NCBI RefSeq assembly: GCF_000959445.1
Contig: NZ_CP009630.1
Span: 2,170,001 to 2,234,000, forward strand
Source of the DNA: Burkholderia vietnamiensis LMG 10929
GTDB taxonomy: Bacteria > Pseudomonadota > Gammaproteobacteria > Burkholderiales > Burkholderiaceae
DNA: 64,000 bases
Reading direction: 5' to 3'
This document shows, in pieces, positions 24,952 through 34,641 of the stretch. The translations under genes were made by a program, and so were the position numbers. The notes below the pieces were generated by a model. It worked only from the letters and a program-made list of their open reading frames with translations. It was not told where the DNA came from and ran no database searches. The first letter of the stretch is position 1. Each line of letters begins with the position of its first letter.

Positions 24952-25566
24952 ATGAACACGCCCCAAGACCTCACCCCAGAACTACCCGTGCGCGACCGCC
25001 TGCTCGACGCCGCCGAGGCGCTGATCTACTCGGGCGGCATTCATGCCACGGGCGTCGACGCGATCGTGAAGCGCTCCGGTGCCGCGCGCAAGAGCTTCTA
25101 TTCGAACTTCGAATCGAAGGAAGCGTTGGTCGTGGCCGCGCTCGAGCGCCGCGACGCGCGCTGGATGACCTGGTTCGTCGACGCGACGCTGGCGCGCGGC
25201 AAGTCGCCGCGTGCGCAGTTGCTCGGCATGTTCGACGTGCTGCGCGAATGGTTTGCGCAACCTGACTTCCACGGTTGTGCGTTCCTCAACGCGTCCGGCG
25301 AGATTGCGGACCCGGACGATGCGGTGCGAGTCGTCGCGCGGATGCACAAGGCGCGGTTGCTCGCGTTCGTGCGCGAGCGGCTCGACGCGTATGCCGATGA
25401 AGCGGCGATCGAGCGCCGCGGGCTCGCGCGCCTCGCGCGTCAGTGGCTCTTGTTGATCGACGGTGCGATCGGCGTGGCGCTCGTCAACGGTGATCCGACC
25501 GCCGCGCGTGACGCACGCGCAACCGCCGAACTGTTGCTCGACACGGTGTCGCGAGCAGCGAATTAG
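24952..25566 (+). CDS. TetR-family transcriptional regulator
   Basis: A 204-residue repressor with the N-terminal TetR helix-turn-helix (about 12-60: [45 protein letters not shown]) and a helical ligand-binding C-domain containing [13 protein letters not shown], a segment typical of the YcdC/LmrA-like subgroup. Start at ATG (MNTPQDLT), directly behind the palindrome. The next gene, a DUF1348 protein 59 bp downstream, is probably co-regulated. Confidence 0.9.
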   Translation: MNTPQDLTPELPVRDRLLDAAEALIYSGGIHATGVDAIVKRSGAARKSFYSNFESKEALVVAALERRDARWMTWFVDATLARGKSPRAQLLGMFDVLREWFAQPDFHGCAFLNASGEIADPDDAVRVVARMHKARLLAFVRERLDAYADEAAIERRGLARLARQWLLLIDGAIGVALVNGDPTAARDARATAELLLDTVSRAAN

Positions 25567-25625
25567 CGTTTCCCGACCGGCTGCGCGCGACCGCATGCAG
25601 CCTGAACCCTCCACAGGAGCATCCC

Positions 25626-26105
25626 ATGTCCGTTTCCCCCGAAGTCCGTCCGCCCGTACCGCCGTTCACGCTCGAGACGGCGCGCCAGAAAGTGCGCGCC
25701 GCCGAGGATGCGTGGAACACGCGTGATCCGCAACGCGTGTCGCTCGCATACACGCCGCAGAGCCGGTGGCGCAATCGCGCCGAATTCGTGACGGGCCGCG
25801 ACGAGATCGTCGGCCTGCTGCAACGGAAATGGGCGCGCGAGCTCGACTATCGTCTGATCAAGGAGCTGTGGGCATTCGACGGCAATCGCATCGCGGTGCG
25901 GTTCGCGTACGAATGGCATGACGACGCGGGCAACTGGTTCCGCTCATACGGGAACGAAAACTGGGAATTCGACGAAAACGGACTGATGGCGCATCGCCAT
26001 GCGAGCATCAACGATCTGCCGATTCGCGAAGCGGACCGGCTGTATCACTGGCCGCTGGGCCGTCGCCCGGACGATCATCCGGGGCTGTCCGATCTCGGGT
26101 TGTAA
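25626..26105 (+). CDS. DUF1348 family (NTF2-like fold) protein
   Basis: A 159-residue protein with the sequence pattern of the DUF1348/nuclear-transport-factor-2-like family ([40 protein letters not shown] and [23 protein letters not shown]). NTF2-like folds form cone-shaped pockets and include SnoaL-type isomerases and ketosteroid isomerase; the activity of DUF1348 members is not known to me. GGAG lies 8 bp before ATG. It follows a TetR gene, as such proteins often do, which suggests induction by a small hydrophobic compound. Confidence 0.85.
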   Translation: MSVSPEVRPPVPPFTLETARQKVRAAEDAWNTRDPQRVSLAYTPQSRWRNRAEFVTGRDEIVGLLQRKWARELDYRLIKELWAFDGNRIAVRFAYEWHDDAGNWFRSYGNENWEFDENGLMAHRHASINDLPIREADRLYHWPLGRRPDDHPGLSDLGL

Positions 26106-26143
26106 CGCAACACGCAGGAAGACGCGCGGCGTTCGTGTTCAAC

Positions 26144-26187
26144 GGTGAGGGAATACGGGAGCCGCGCTGAGGTGAGCGTTTTCGGGA
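26144..26187 (-). repeat. Extra-origin iteron pair (inverted)
   Basis: GGTGAGGGAATACGGGA (26144-26160) and GGTGAGCGTTTTCGGGA (26171-26187), 27 bp apart. The second is a perfect reverse complement of TCCCGAAAANNCTCACC. They lie 39 bp after the DUF1348 stop codon in a 292-bp gap with no gene. Confidence 0.75.
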
Positions 26188-26397
26188 GAACATGGCTTTA
26201 GCGCGCGACGGTGTGACGACTCGAGCGCGGCGACTCACCGATCGATCTTCGCAGCCAACGGTGCGATTGCGCGGACGCGCAAAGCACGCGTATCGACCAG
26301 ACATCGACACCGTGCCTTCCGCCCAAGGTGCGCGACGACCGATCGTGCATCTCACCGCCGACGATCTTGCGCGCCGCGCGCCTTCCACGGAGTCCGA

Positions 26398-27483
26398 TCA
26401 GCCGGCGATCCGCGCGGCGATCGCCTCGCCGACTTCCTGCGTTGCCGCCTGGCCGCCGAGATCGCGCGTGCGCGGCCCGTTGCGCAGTACGTCCTCGATC
26501 GCCGCGACGATCGCATCGTGCGCTTCGCGTTCGCGGCCCGCGCCGTTGCCGAGGAAGTCGAGCATCATCGCCGCCGACCAGATCATCGCGATCGGGTTCG
26601 CGATGTACTGGCCCGCGATGTCCGGTGCGGAGCCGTGCACCGGTTCGAACAGCGACGGAAACGTGCGGTCCGGGTTCAGGTTCGCCGACGGCGCGATGCC
26701 GATCGTGCCGGTGCAGGCCGGCCCGAGGTCGGACAGGATGTCGCCGAACAGATTCGACGCGACCACGACGTCGAAACGATCCGGCTGCAACACGAAGCGC
26801 GCACACAGGATGTCGATGTGCTGCTTGTCGACCGCGATATCGGGATAGCGCTCGGCCATTTCGGCAGCGCGTGCGTCCCACCACGGCATGCTGATCGCGA
26901 TGCCGTTGCTCTTGGTCGCGACGGTGAGCCGCTTTGCGCGGCGCTGCGCGAGCTCGAATGCGAACTTTAGCACGCGCTCGGTGCCGTGGCGCGTGAAGAT
27001 CGACTGCTGCATCACGACTTCGCGCTCGGTGCCTTCGAACATCGTGCCGCCGACCGACGAATATTCGCCCTCGGTGTTCTCGCGCACGATCATGAAGTCG
27101 ATGTCGCCCGCCTTGCGGCCGGCGAGCGGCGACGGCACGCCGTCGAACAGGCGCGCGGGCCGCAGATTGATGTACTGGTCGAATTCGCGCCGGAATTTCA
27201 GCAGCGAGCCCCACAGCGAGATATGGTCGGGCACCGTCGCGGGCCAGCCGACCGCGCCGAACAGGATCGCGTCCACGCCCGACAACTGCGCCTTCCAGTC
27301 GTCCGGCATCATCTTGCCGTGCTGCGCGTAGTAGTCGCAGCTCGCCCAGTCGATCTGCTCGAACTCGAACCGGATGCCGAAGCGCGCGGTCACGGCTGCC
27401 AGCGCGCGCAGGCCCTCGGGCATCACTTCTCGGCCGATGCCGTCACCGGGAATGACGGCGATTCTGTAGGTGCTGTCGGACAT
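26398..27483 (-). CDS. Tartrate/D-malate dehydrogenase (isopropylmalate dehydrogenase family)
   Basis: A 361-residue NAD-dependent beta-hydroxyacid oxidative decarboxylase. Signature features: VIPGDGIGREVMPEGLRAL at the N-terminus, the substrate loop LRPARLF, FMIVRENTEGEYSSVGG, KSNGIAISMPWWDARAAE and the metal/NAD motif NLFGDILSDLGPACTGTIGIAPSANL. The closest types are TtuC tartrate dehydrogenase and DmlA D-malate dehydrogenase, which share activities. Divergent from a LysR-type gene as in dmlA-dmlR. Which of tartrate, D-malate or both is the physiological substrate cannot be decided from sequence. Confidence 0.88.
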   Translation of the reverse strand: MSDSTYRIAVIPGDGIGREVMPEGLRALAAVTARFGIRFEFEQIDWASCDYYAQHGKMMPDDWKAQLSGVDAILFGAVGWPATVPDHISLWGSLLKFRREFDQYINLRPARLFDGVPSPLAGRKAGDIDFMIVRENTEGEYSSVGGTMFEGTEREVVMQQSIFTRHGTERVLKFAFELAQRRAKRLTVATKSNGIAISMPWWDARAAEMAERYPDIAVDKQHIDILCARFVLQPDRFDVVVASNLFGDILSDLGPACTGTIGIAPSANLNPDRTFPSLFEPVHGSAPDIAGQYIANPIAMIWSAAMMLDFLGNGAGREREAHDAIVAAIEDVLRNGPRTRDLGGQAATQEVGEAIAARIAG

Positions 27484-27601
27484 GCAAGTCTCCTTTACTG
27501 ATGAGGGGCGCCCGCGGCGTGCGCAGCGGGACATGCGGCCATTCTATTTATTTCCATTCAGATTAAAATCGCTCGAAAGGTTAATCCACTTTCCACGAAT
27601 C

Positions 27602-28525
27602 GTGAACAAATCACCGAACCTCGACGACCTGCGCGTGTTCAGCCTGGTCGTGCGCCTGACGAGCTTCAGCGCGGCCGCCGAGCAGCTCGCGGTGTCGCCC
27701 GCGTACGTGAGCAAGCGGATCGCGCTGCTCGAGGCGCAGCTCGGCACGCGCCTGCTGCATCGTTCGACGCGCCGCGTGACGGTCACGGACGCCGGTGAAC
27801 GCGTGTTCGCGCGCGCCGAGAAGATTCTCGACGACGTCGATCATCTCGTCGAAGACGTGTCGACCACGCGCACGGTGCCGCGCGGCACGCTGCGCATCTC
27901 GAGCAGCTTCGGGTTCGGGCGGCATGTCGTCGCGCCGGCGCTGCTGGATTTTTCCGCGCGCTATCCGCAGCTGAACGTGCGGCTCGATCTGTTCGACCGG
28001 CTCGTCGATGTCGTGGGCGAAGGCTACGACGTCGACGTGCGCATCGGCGACGAGATCGCCGATCACCTGATCGCGCGCCGGCTCGCGGCGAACTATCGCG
28101 TGCTGTGCGCGTCGCCCGAGTACCTCGCGCGGCGCGGCACGCCGCGCACGCTCGCCGATCTCGCGTCGCACGACTGTCTCGCCATCAAGGAGCGCGACCA
28201 TCCGCTCGGCGTGTGGCGGCTGAACGTGCGCGGCGAAACGGCGACGGTGAAGGTCGGCGGCGCGTTGTCGACGAACCACGGCGAGGTGGCCGTGCAATGG
28301 GCGCTCGCCGGACGCGGGATCGTGCTGCGTTCGATCTGGGAAGCGGGTCCGTTGATCGAGCGCGGCGAGTTGCGTCGCGTGCTGCCGGACGCAATTCAGC
28401 CGGCGAACATCTGGGCGGTGTATCCGGAGCGTGTGGCGGCTTCCGCGAAGGTGCGCGTGTGCGTCGACTTTCTGGCGGATGCGCTCGCCGGGTTGAATGC
28501 CGCGGCGGGCAACGATGCGGGCTGA
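27602..28525 (+). CDS. LysR-type regulator (DmlR-like)
   Basis: A 307-residue LysR protein: helix-turn-helix at about 5-63 (LRVFSLVVRLTSFSAAAEQLAVSPAYVSKRIALLEAQLG) and substrate-binding domain at about 90-295. I place the start at GTG (MNKSPNLDDLRVF); longer frames extend into the opposite gene. It is divergent from the tartrate/D-malate dehydrogenase gene, across 118 bp of AT-richer DNA, and so is probably its activator in response to that substrate. Confidence 0.88.
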   Translation: MNKSPNLDDLRVFSLVVRLTSFSAAAEQLAVSPAYVSKRIALLEAQLGTRLLHRSTRRVTVTDAGERVFARAEKILDDVDHLVEDVSTTRTVPRGTLRISSSFGFGRHVVAPALLDFSARYPQLNVRLDLFDRLVDVVGEGYDVDVRIGDEIADHLIARRLAANYRVLCASPEYLARRGTPRTLADLASHDCLAIKERDHPLGVWRLNVRGETATVKVGGALSTNHGEVAVQWALAGRGIVLRSIWEAGPLIERGELRRVLPDAIQPANIWAVYPERVAASAKVRVCVDFLADALAGLNAAAGNDAG

Positions 28526-28536
28526 AATCGGCGAAA

Positions 28537-28553
28537 GGTGAGCTTTTACGGGG
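28537..28553 (-). repeat. Extra-origin iteron (single)
   Basis: GGTGAGCTTTTACGGGG, reverse complement form with two departures from TTTTCGGGA (TTTTACGGGG). It begins 12 bp after the LysR stop codon, in the 216-bp convergent gap before argC; otherwise no feature is seen there. Confidence 0.6.
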
Positions 28554-28741
28554 GCATGAGTGCCATCGGCGAATCATGCTCGCCTGCCGACTTGCCACCA
28601 CGTACAGGTGCGACGGCCTGCGGCGGGCGCCGACGCGCGATCAGCGGCGAAGCACCCTGCAGGCTGACGATTGTGCCTGCCCTCAACCCAACGCCGAAGG
28701 CTCAAGCGCAGGACACCGGGTTCAAAGCCCAAACCTAAAGC

Positions 28742-29689
28742 TCACGTCCCCTGCGCCACACTCATCGCCCCGAGCATCAGATCGAGATTCTGCACGGCCG
28801 CGCCGGACGCTCCTTTGCCGAGATTGTCGAACACCGCGGACAGCAGCACCTGGCCGTGCTCCTCGTTGACGAACACACCGAGCCGCAGGTCGTTCGTCCC
28901 GTTCAGCGCTTGCGGATCGAGATGCGCGATCGCGCGGGTGTCCGCGAGCGGCATGACGTCGACGTGGCGCGCGCCGGCGTAATGGTGCGCAAGACAGGCT
29001 TGCAGCGTCTCACCGGTCACGCCGGCGGACAGAAGGCGCAGCTCGATCGGCACGGTGAGGACGATGCCCTGTCGATAGGCACCGTAGGCCGGCACGAACA
29101 GCGGTCGGTGCGCGAGGCCGGCATGTTGCTGGATTTCGGGCACATGCTTGTGCGCGAGCGTGAGGCCGTAGATCTGCAGCGGTTTCGCGCGGGCAGCGTC
29201 GTTCGATTCGAACGCGTCGACGGCAGCCCGGCCGCCGCCCGAGTAACCCGACACCGCATGGATGCTCACCGGATAGTCGCGTGGCAGCAGTCCGGCCTGC
29301 TGCAGCGGCCGCAGCAGGCCGATCGCGCCGGTCGGATAGCAGCCGGGGTTGGTCACGCGCCGCGCGCCGGCGATGGTCCGAGCGTGTCCGGCGGCCATCT
29401 CGGGAAAGCCGTAGACCCACTCCGGGTCGGTGCGATGGGCTGAACTCGCATCGATCACGCGTACGGCCGGATTGCGGATGAAGCCGACCGCTTCACGCGC
29501 GGCCGCGTCGGGCAGGCACAGAATCGTGAAGTCCGATGCGTTGATCGCTTCGGCGCGCCGCGCGGGATTCTTGCGCTCGGCATCGGGCAGCGTGACGAGC
29601 CGCAGGTCGGTGCGATCGCGCAGGCGCTCGTGGATCTGCAAACCGGTCGTGCCTTGATCGCCGTCGATGTAGACAGTGGCGTGATTCAT
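28742..29689 (-). CDS. argC: N-acetyl-gamma-glutamyl-phosphate reductase (short type)
   Basis: Reduces N-acetylglutamyl phosphate to the semialdehyde in arginine synthesis. The 315-residue protein is the short (type 2) ArgC, with catalytic Cys117 in NPGCYPTGA, nucleotide-binding start [17 protein letters not shown] and [13 protein letters not shown]. No other arg genes are adjacent, so it is likely a second, stand-alone copy. Divergent from a LysR gene with 118 bp between the starts, which may control it. Confidence 0.92.
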   Translation of the reverse strand: MNHATVYIDGDQGTTGLQIHERLRDRTDLRLVTLPDAERKNPARRAEAINASDFTILCLPDAAAREAVGFIRNPAVRVIDASSAHRTDPEWVYGFPEMAAGHARTIAGARRVTNPGCYPTGAIGLLRPLQQAGLLPRDYPVSIHAVSGYSGGGRAAVDAFESNDAARAKPLQIYGLTLAHKHVPEIQQHAGLAHRPLFVPAYGAYRQGIVLTVPIELRLLSAGVTGETLQACLAHHYAGARHVDVMPLADTRAIAHLDPQALNGTNDLRLGVFVNEEHGQVLLSAVFDNLGKGASGAAVQNLDLMLGAMSVAQGT

Positions 29690-29807
29690 GATCGTCGTGT
29701 TCCGCGTTTCGGGCATCGGGAAAGCCGTATCGTCCACTGAACGCCTAGAATTGGAAAAGTTGAATTTTCTGACCACAGGATTCAGAGTTCCTGAACGAGA
29801 GGTGGGA

Positions 29808-30692
29808 ATGCGGGAGATCAGTCTGGACCGGCTGCGCACGCTCGTCGCGATTGCCGACCAGGGTTCCTTCGTCGCCGCTGCGCAACTGCTGCATCTTGCG
29901 CCGCCGACGGTCAGCCTTCATGTCGCCGAACTGGAAAGCAGGATCGGCGCGCCATTGCTGTCGCGCACGCGCGGCAACGTGCGGCCGTCGGCCATCGGCG
30001 CGGTGCTGGTCGAGCGAGCGCGCCGCCTGCTGGCCGACGTCGAAGCGACGCTCGACGACGTTGAGCGGCAAGTGCAGGGGCTGACCGGGCGCGTGCGGCT
30101 CGGCGCATCGACCGGCGCGATCGCGCATCTGTTGCCGCAGGCGGTGGCGCGGCTGCGCGAGCACCATCCGGACATCGACGTGCAGATCGCCGTGCTCACG
30201 TCGCAAGACACGCTCGCGCGTCTTGCGCAGGGCACGCTCGACGTCGGGCTCGTCGCGTTGCCGCAGCCGGCGGTCGCGGGGTTGTCGATTCGCGCGTGGC
30301 GGCGCGATCCGGTGCTCGCGTTTCTGCCCGCCGACTGGCAAGCGCCGGCGCGGGCGACGCCGGCGTATCTGGCCGCGCGTCCGTTGATTCTCAACGATGC
30401 GACCACACGCTTGTCGCGGCTCACGACGGAATGGTTCGCGCTCGGCGGCCACCGGCCCGAGCCGCGCATCGAACTGAACTACAACGATGCGATCAAGAGT
30501 TTGGTCGCCGCGGGTTACGGCGCGACGCTGTTGCCGCACGAGGCCGGCGCGCCGCTGCCCGATGCGCGTATCGTCATGCGGCCGCTACGCCCGGCGTTGC
30601 GGCGCGAGCTCGGGATCGCCCATCGTGCCGGCCCGGTCGAGCGGTCGACGCAGCACGTGCTCGACGCGTTGTGGGCGCTCGGCGCGCGATAG
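29808..30692 (+). CDS. LysR-type transcriptional regulator
   Basis: A 294-residue LysR protein with helix-turn-helix at about 5-62 ([39 protein letters not shown]) and an effector domain at about 90-290. ATG start at MREISLDRL with GGTGGGA upstream. Divergent from argC, which suggests arginine-pathway control, but the C-domain does not tell which effector it binds. Confidence 0.87.
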   Translation: MREISLDRLRTLVAIADQGSFVAAAQLLHLAPPTVSLHVAELESRIGAPLLSRTRGNVRPSAIGAVLVERARRLLADVEATLDDVERQVQGLTGRVRLGASTGAIAHLLPQAVARLREHHPDIDVQIAVLTSQDTLARLAQGTLDVGLVALPQPAVAGLSIRAWRRDPVLAFLPADWQAPARATPAYLAARPLILNDATTRLSRLTTEWFALGGHRPEPRIELNYNDAIKSLVAAGYGATLLPHEAGAPLPDARIVMRPLRPALRRELGIAHRAGPVERSTQHVLDALWALGAR

Positions 30693-30756
30693 CAAGTCGC
30701 GGGGGGTAAGCCTCCACTCGAAAGCAACGCATCGAGAGCGCCGCCGTGGCCGGCCA

Positions 30757-31221
30757 TTACAGCCGATGCTCCTTCGCGAGCATCAGCACACGCGCCCAGC
30801 GCTGCGCATCGCGCCGGTCCATCATCGGCAACTTCCACTCGCTTCGCACTCCGTCGCGCACGCGCACGAGCAGATACCAGCGGCCGTCGCTCGGCTCGGC
30901 GTCGCAGCCGTCGAGCTGCGACAGCGTATAGCGGCCGTCCGCGCCGTCGTGCGACAGCCACAGCAGCCCTTGCGTCGCGGACACGCGCAATTCGCCCCAT
31001 CCGCGCTGTTCGATATGGGTCCAGCCCGGCTCCCGCGTATTCGGTGCGATGTCGCGACGGCGCTTGAGCCACCACGCAATCAGCGCGATCACGGCGACGG
31101 CGGCGAGCACCGCGGCCGCGATCGCGACCGGCTGGCCGAACTGTGCGGCGATCACGTGAAACAGATGAACGGCCCCCCATCCGAGGGCGATGAGCGCAAA
31201 CAGCGCAAGAAAAATCGGCAT
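30757..31221 (-). CDS. Membrane protein with cytosolic C-terminal domain
   Basis: A 154-residue protein with two predicted membrane helices (residues about 3-25 and 32-50, VAIAAAVLAAVAVIALIAWWL), a basic stretch KRRRD and a soluble domain of about 100 residues (WTHIEQRGWGELRVSATQGLLWLSHDG... LVRVRDGVRSEWKLPMMDRRDAQRWARVLML). The soluble part contains a repeated W/L pattern but no motif I recognise. It follows the patatin gene in the same direction (57-bp gap) and so is probably its operon partner. Function unknown. Confidence 0.75.
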   Translation of the reverse strand: MPIFLALFALIALGWGAVHLFHVIAAQFGQPVAIAAAVLAAVAVIALIAWWLKRRRDIAPNTREPGWTHIEQRGWGELRVSATQGLLWLSHDGADGRYTLSQLDGCDAEPSDGRWYLLVRVRDGVRSEWKLPMMDRRDAQRWARVLMLAKEHRL

Positions 31222-31278
31222 GTCGAATCGGAAATGAGAACGGGCCGGCGCAGCGCGCGCGGCCCGTTGCAGACGGCA

Positions 31279-32496
31279 TCACCGGTGGCGGTGAATGTCG
31301 TGCGTGACGAAGCCTGCGTCGTTGACGGGCAGCGCGAGGCCGTCCTTGACCGCGAGCGTCTTGCGGATGTCGTCGAGACCCGCGGACCAGTGGTCGCGCA
31401 TCGTCGACAGACCGAACTGGTAGTCCTTGTAGTGATGCTCGTAAGCCTTCTGCTGATAGATCAGATGTTGAACGTTGTACTTCTTGCCGCTCGACATCGC
31501 TTCGGCTTCGACGCACCACGGATCGTTCTTGCGCTGCGCTTCGGGCACCTGTTCGAGCACGTGCCGCAGCACGTTGCGAAAGCGCTGTTCGCGTTGCAGC
31601 GTATCGGTGACCAAACGCGTGCGGCTCGAATACTGCACGTCCTTCGTGCGTTCCGCGACGTCGGCCATCGTGCGCGGCAGCGGCCCGCGAGCGCTCCACA
31701 GATCGACCTGGAACGCGAGCGTGTCGCGGCGCGGATGCGCGCGCAGCACCTCCATCAGCGGCGTGTTCGACACGATGCCGCCGTCCCAGTAGTACTCGCC
31801 GTCGATCTCGACCGGCGGGAACGCCGGCGGCAATGCGCCGGACGCCATGAAGTGCTCGGGCTCGAGCCGGATGCGCGCGTTGTCGAAGTACACGAAGTTG
31901 CCGGTGCCGACGTTGACCGCGCCGACCGACACGCGCGTCTCGCCCGAGTTGATCCGGTCGAAGTCGCACAGCTTGAGCAGCGTCGCGCGCAGCGCGGACG
32001 TGTCGTACCAGCTGATCTTCTCCGGATGATCGGACACGCCGGGCAGCGGCGGCGGAAAGCGCGGCACGAAGAAGCCCTGCTGGCCCTGCATCATCGCGCT
32101 GGCGGCCTGCGATGCAGTGAAGAACGTGCGGATCTGGTCGATGCTGTTGAACAGCGCGAATTCGAATGCGGCCGGCATCGCGGGAAAGTACGCGGGCTGG
32201 CAGATCGTCTCCCAGAATTCGCGCAGCCGTTCGACGCGATGTTCGGGCGCGTTGCCCGCGATCAGCGCGGTATTGAGTGCGCCGATCGAGATGCCGGCGA
32301 TCCAGTCGAGCGGAATGCCGGCCTCGTGCAGCCCTTCGAATACGCCGGCCTGGTAAGCGCCGAGCGCGCCGCCGCCCTGCAGGACGAGCGCGATCGTTTC
32401 GTATGGCAGCGACCGCGCCGTTGCCGGTGCACCGGCCTCGTGTCGCAGGTCCGTCGCATCGACGGCCTGCTTTTCTGTACGCGCGTGCGGTTTCAT
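31279..32496 (-). CDS. Patatin-like phospholipase with DUF3734-type C-terminus
   Basis: A 405-residue lipid acyl hydrolase. The oxyanion motif GGGALGAYQAG (41-51), nucleophile Ser70 in GISIG and DGG with Asp238 form the patatin Ser-Asp dyad. The extra C-terminal region (about 250-400) resembles the DUF3734 extension. No signal peptide is evident. Third gene of adc-hbdH-patatin-membrane protein, so it may act in polyhydroxybutyrate or membrane lipid turnover. The substrate is not shown by sequence. Confidence 0.88.
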   Translation of the reverse strand: MKPHARTEKQAVDATDLRHEAGAPATARSLPYETIALVLQGGGALGAYQAGVFEGLHEAGIPLDWIAGISIGALNTALIAGNAPEHRVERLREFWETICQPAYFPAMPAAFEFALFNSIDQIRTFFTASQAASAMMQGQQGFFVPRFPPPLPGVSDHPEKISWYDTSALRATLLKLCDFDRINSGETRVSVGAVNVGTGNFVYFDNARIRLEPEHFMASGALPPAFPPVEIDGEYYWDGGIVSNTPLMEVLRAHPRRDTLAFQVDLWSARGPLPRTMADVAERTKDVQYSSRTRLVTDTLQREQRFRNVLRHVLEQVPEAQRKNDPWCVEAEAMSSGKKYNVQHLIYQQKAYEHHYKDYQFGLSTMRDHWSAGLDDIRKTLAVKDGLALPVNDAGFVTHDIHRHR

Positions 32497-32626
32497 CAGT
32501 TGCTCCGGGAAATCCGCCGTCGACGGCGGGGATGAACGGAGCGACGTCGACCGACGCGCTCCGTTGCGAGAATAAGCCGTGGTTCGCGATGCGCCTCCGT
32601 TCCGGAGGCGCGCAAGGCGCGCGACG

Positions 32627-33412
32627 TTATTGCATGAACCAGCCGTGGCTGACGACGAACGACTGGCCGGTGAGCGCGGCGCTCGGGAACGCCGACAGGA
32701 ACAGCACCGTCTGCGCGACGTCCTGCACCGTCGTGAACACGCCGTCCACCGTGTTGCCGAGCATCACCTTCTTCACCACTTCTTCCTCGCTGATGCCGAG
32801 CTCCTTCGCCTGCTCCGGAATCTGCTTGTCGACCAGCGGCGTGCGCACGAAGCCCGGACACACCACATGCGAGCGCACGTTGTGCTTCGCGCCTTCCTTG
32901 GCCAGCACGCGCGCGAGCCCCAGCAGCCCATGCTTGGCCGTCACGTACGCCGACTTCAGCGGCGACGCCTCGTGCGAGTGCACCGAGCCCATGTAGATGA
33001 CGACGCCGCCGCGATCGTCCTTGTACATGTGCTTGAGCGCAGCCTTGGTCGTGAGGAACGCGCCGTCGACGTGAATCGCCTGCATCTTCTTCCAGTCGGC
33101 GAACGAGTAGTTCTCGATCGGGTTGACGATCTGGATGCCCGCGTTCGACACCAGGATGTCGACCGAGCCGAACGTCTCGGCGACCTTGTCGATGCCGCTG
33201 TTCACCGCGTCCTCGCTGGTGACGTCCATCGCGACGCCGATCGCCTTGCCGCCGGCCTTGTTGATCTCGTCGGCCACCGCGTTCGCGCCGTCCTGGTTCA
33301 GGTCGGCGATCGCGACGGCCGCGCCGGCCTTCGCCAGCTCCAGCGCGATTTCCTTGCCGATGCCGCTCGCGGCGCCCGTGACGACTGCGGTCTTGCCATT
33401 CAGGTTGCTCAT
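32627..33412 (-). CDS. bdhA: 3-hydroxybutyrate dehydrogenase
   Basis: Short-chain dehydrogenase of 261 residues that interconverts 3-hydroxybutyrate and acetoacetate. TGAASGIG (12-19), NAG (90-92), Ser143, Tyr156 and Lys160 (YVTAK) make up the classical catalytic set; [14 protein letters not shown] and the C-terminal [10 protein letters not shown] are typical of PHB-degradation enzymes. It follows adc in the same direction (53-bp gap), linking acetoacetate to acetone formation or PHB turnover. Confidence 0.94.
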   Translation of the reverse strand: MSNLNGKTAVVTGAASGIGKEIALELAKAGAAVAIADLNQDGANAVADEINKAGGKAIGVAMDVTSEDAVNSGIDKVAETFGSVDILVSNAGIQIVNPIENYSFADWKKMQAIHVDGAFLTTKAALKHMYKDDRGGVVIYMGSVHSHEASPLKSAYVTAKHGLLGLARVLAKEGAKHNVRSHVVCPGFVRTPLVDKQIPEQAKELGISEEEVVKKVMLGNTVDGVFTTVQDVAQTVLFLSAFPSAALTGQSFVVSHGWFMQ

Positions 33413-33465
33413 TTCGAATTTCCCGTGGTGAAGGATGGACAGGGGAGGCCCCTGGGACGTGCTGG

Positions 33466-34206
33466 TTACTGAGCCAGATAATCGTAGACGACTTCGCCGA
33501 GCCCGAGCGTCAGATCGGCGACGATGTGACGAGCCTCGACGATCTCGAGCACCGGCAGGTCGGCCACCGGCGCCAGCGCGTGCGGCGCCAGCTCGAGCGA
33601 CGCGGGGCCGGTCCACGCGCCTTTCATCTTGATGTCCTGCAGGTAGTAGCGCACCAGTTCGCACACGCGCGCGGAGCCGTCGACGTGCGGGATGATCTTC
33701 AGCAGGAAGTTCGGGCCGGCGAGACGCTTCATCTGCTCGTCGAGGTCGAGTTCCTTGTGCTTGTAGCCCATCGTGCCGGTCGCGACGCGCACCTTGCCGT
33801 AGTCGAGCGTGCCCAGGATGTGATCGGTGTTCACGTGCAGCGTCGGCGACGCGAGTTTCTTCGGAAAGCCCCACAGTTCGCGGCCGCCGGCGATCGGCGG
33901 ATGATCGTCGAGATACATCGCGAGCGTGTAGCCGCCGGCCTGCCCGTTGTATTCGACCGGAATCACCTGGCCGCTTTCGGTGTAGTCGCCGAAGCCGGTC
34001 GAATCGGCCATGCGGATGAATTCGTAATGCACGAGCGGCTCGGCAATCTGTAGCGGCTCCGGGACGACCGCGCGCAAGCGCTCGGGATCGGTGCGGTACG
34101 TGATGATCACGAACTCACGGTCGACGAAACGATACGGGCCCATCGGAAAGGCCGGGCTGGTCAACGGCATCGCAAACGCTTTGGATCGGACATCGCTGGG
34201 CTTCAT
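33466..34206 (-). CDS. adc: Acetoacetate decarboxylase
   Basis: Decarboxylates acetoacetate to acetone and CO2 through a Schiff base. The 246-residue protein has the active-site segment [12 protein letters not shown] with the Schiff-base lysine at about 116 and its neighbour 117, whose proximity lowers its pKa, plus [13 protein letters not shown] and the conserved acidic region. ATG start with AAGGAG 7 bp upstream. First gene of the adc-hbdH-patatin operon. Confidence 0.95.
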   Translation of the reverse strand: MKPSDVRSKAFAMPLTSPAFPMGPYRFVDREFVIITYRTDPERLRAVVPEPLQIAEPLVHYEFIRMADSTGFGDYTESGQVIPVEYNGQAGGYTLAMYLDDHPPIAGGRELWGFPKKLASPTLHVNTDHILGTLDYGKVRVATGTMGYKHKELDLDEQMKRLAGPNFLLKIIPHVDGSARVCELVRYYLQDIKMKGAWTGPASLELAPHALAPVADLPVLEIVEARHIVADLTLGLGEVVYDYLAQ

Positions 34207-34641
34207 GCGGACTCCTTGTTGTCGAGCGCTACGTGGATGAGTGGGCCTAATCGTATGCCTGTGCGTTGCCGTTGTGCGATGCCGCATCGGGAATTAATTG
34301 TTGCCGATTTCGGATCCGTTGCGGCGTAAATGTTGAGATGAGTGAGTTGAACCACGGCGATCGCCCGCGATGGCCGCATTTCCGGGGCACGCAGCGATGC
34401 CGCGATATGAAAAAGGTGAGTATTTACGGGAAGGTAGGTGAGCCTTCGCGGGCGAAGGCGGCGCGGGAATATGTCAATTGTGTGAACTCTGGCTGCGGTG
34501 CACGTTCTAAGTGCGTTCGCGCGCGGGCCGCTTCGGCTGCCGTCGCCGCGCGTTAACGATCACTTAAGCGAGTGAGCACTAGCATCGTTCGCATCCGACC
34601 GGCGCGCCGGTCTCCCCATCGGCCCACACCTGACCGGATTC
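34207..34641. other. Intergenic region containing the outermost iteron pair
   Basis: About 435 bp between the divergent adc and PAP2 genes. No gene is supported. It includes the last of the extra-origin iteron pairs (34415-34453) and AT-rich patches that probably carry the two promoters. Confidence 0.6.
34415..34453 (-). repeat. Extra-origin iteron pair at 22-bp spacing
   Basis: GGTGAGTATTTACGGGA (34415-34431) and GGTGAGCCTTCGCGGGC (34437-34453) start exactly 22 bp apart, the same period as the phased origin core. The second is degenerate. This is the farthest copy found, 16.5 kb from the last origin iteron. Confidence 0.65.
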
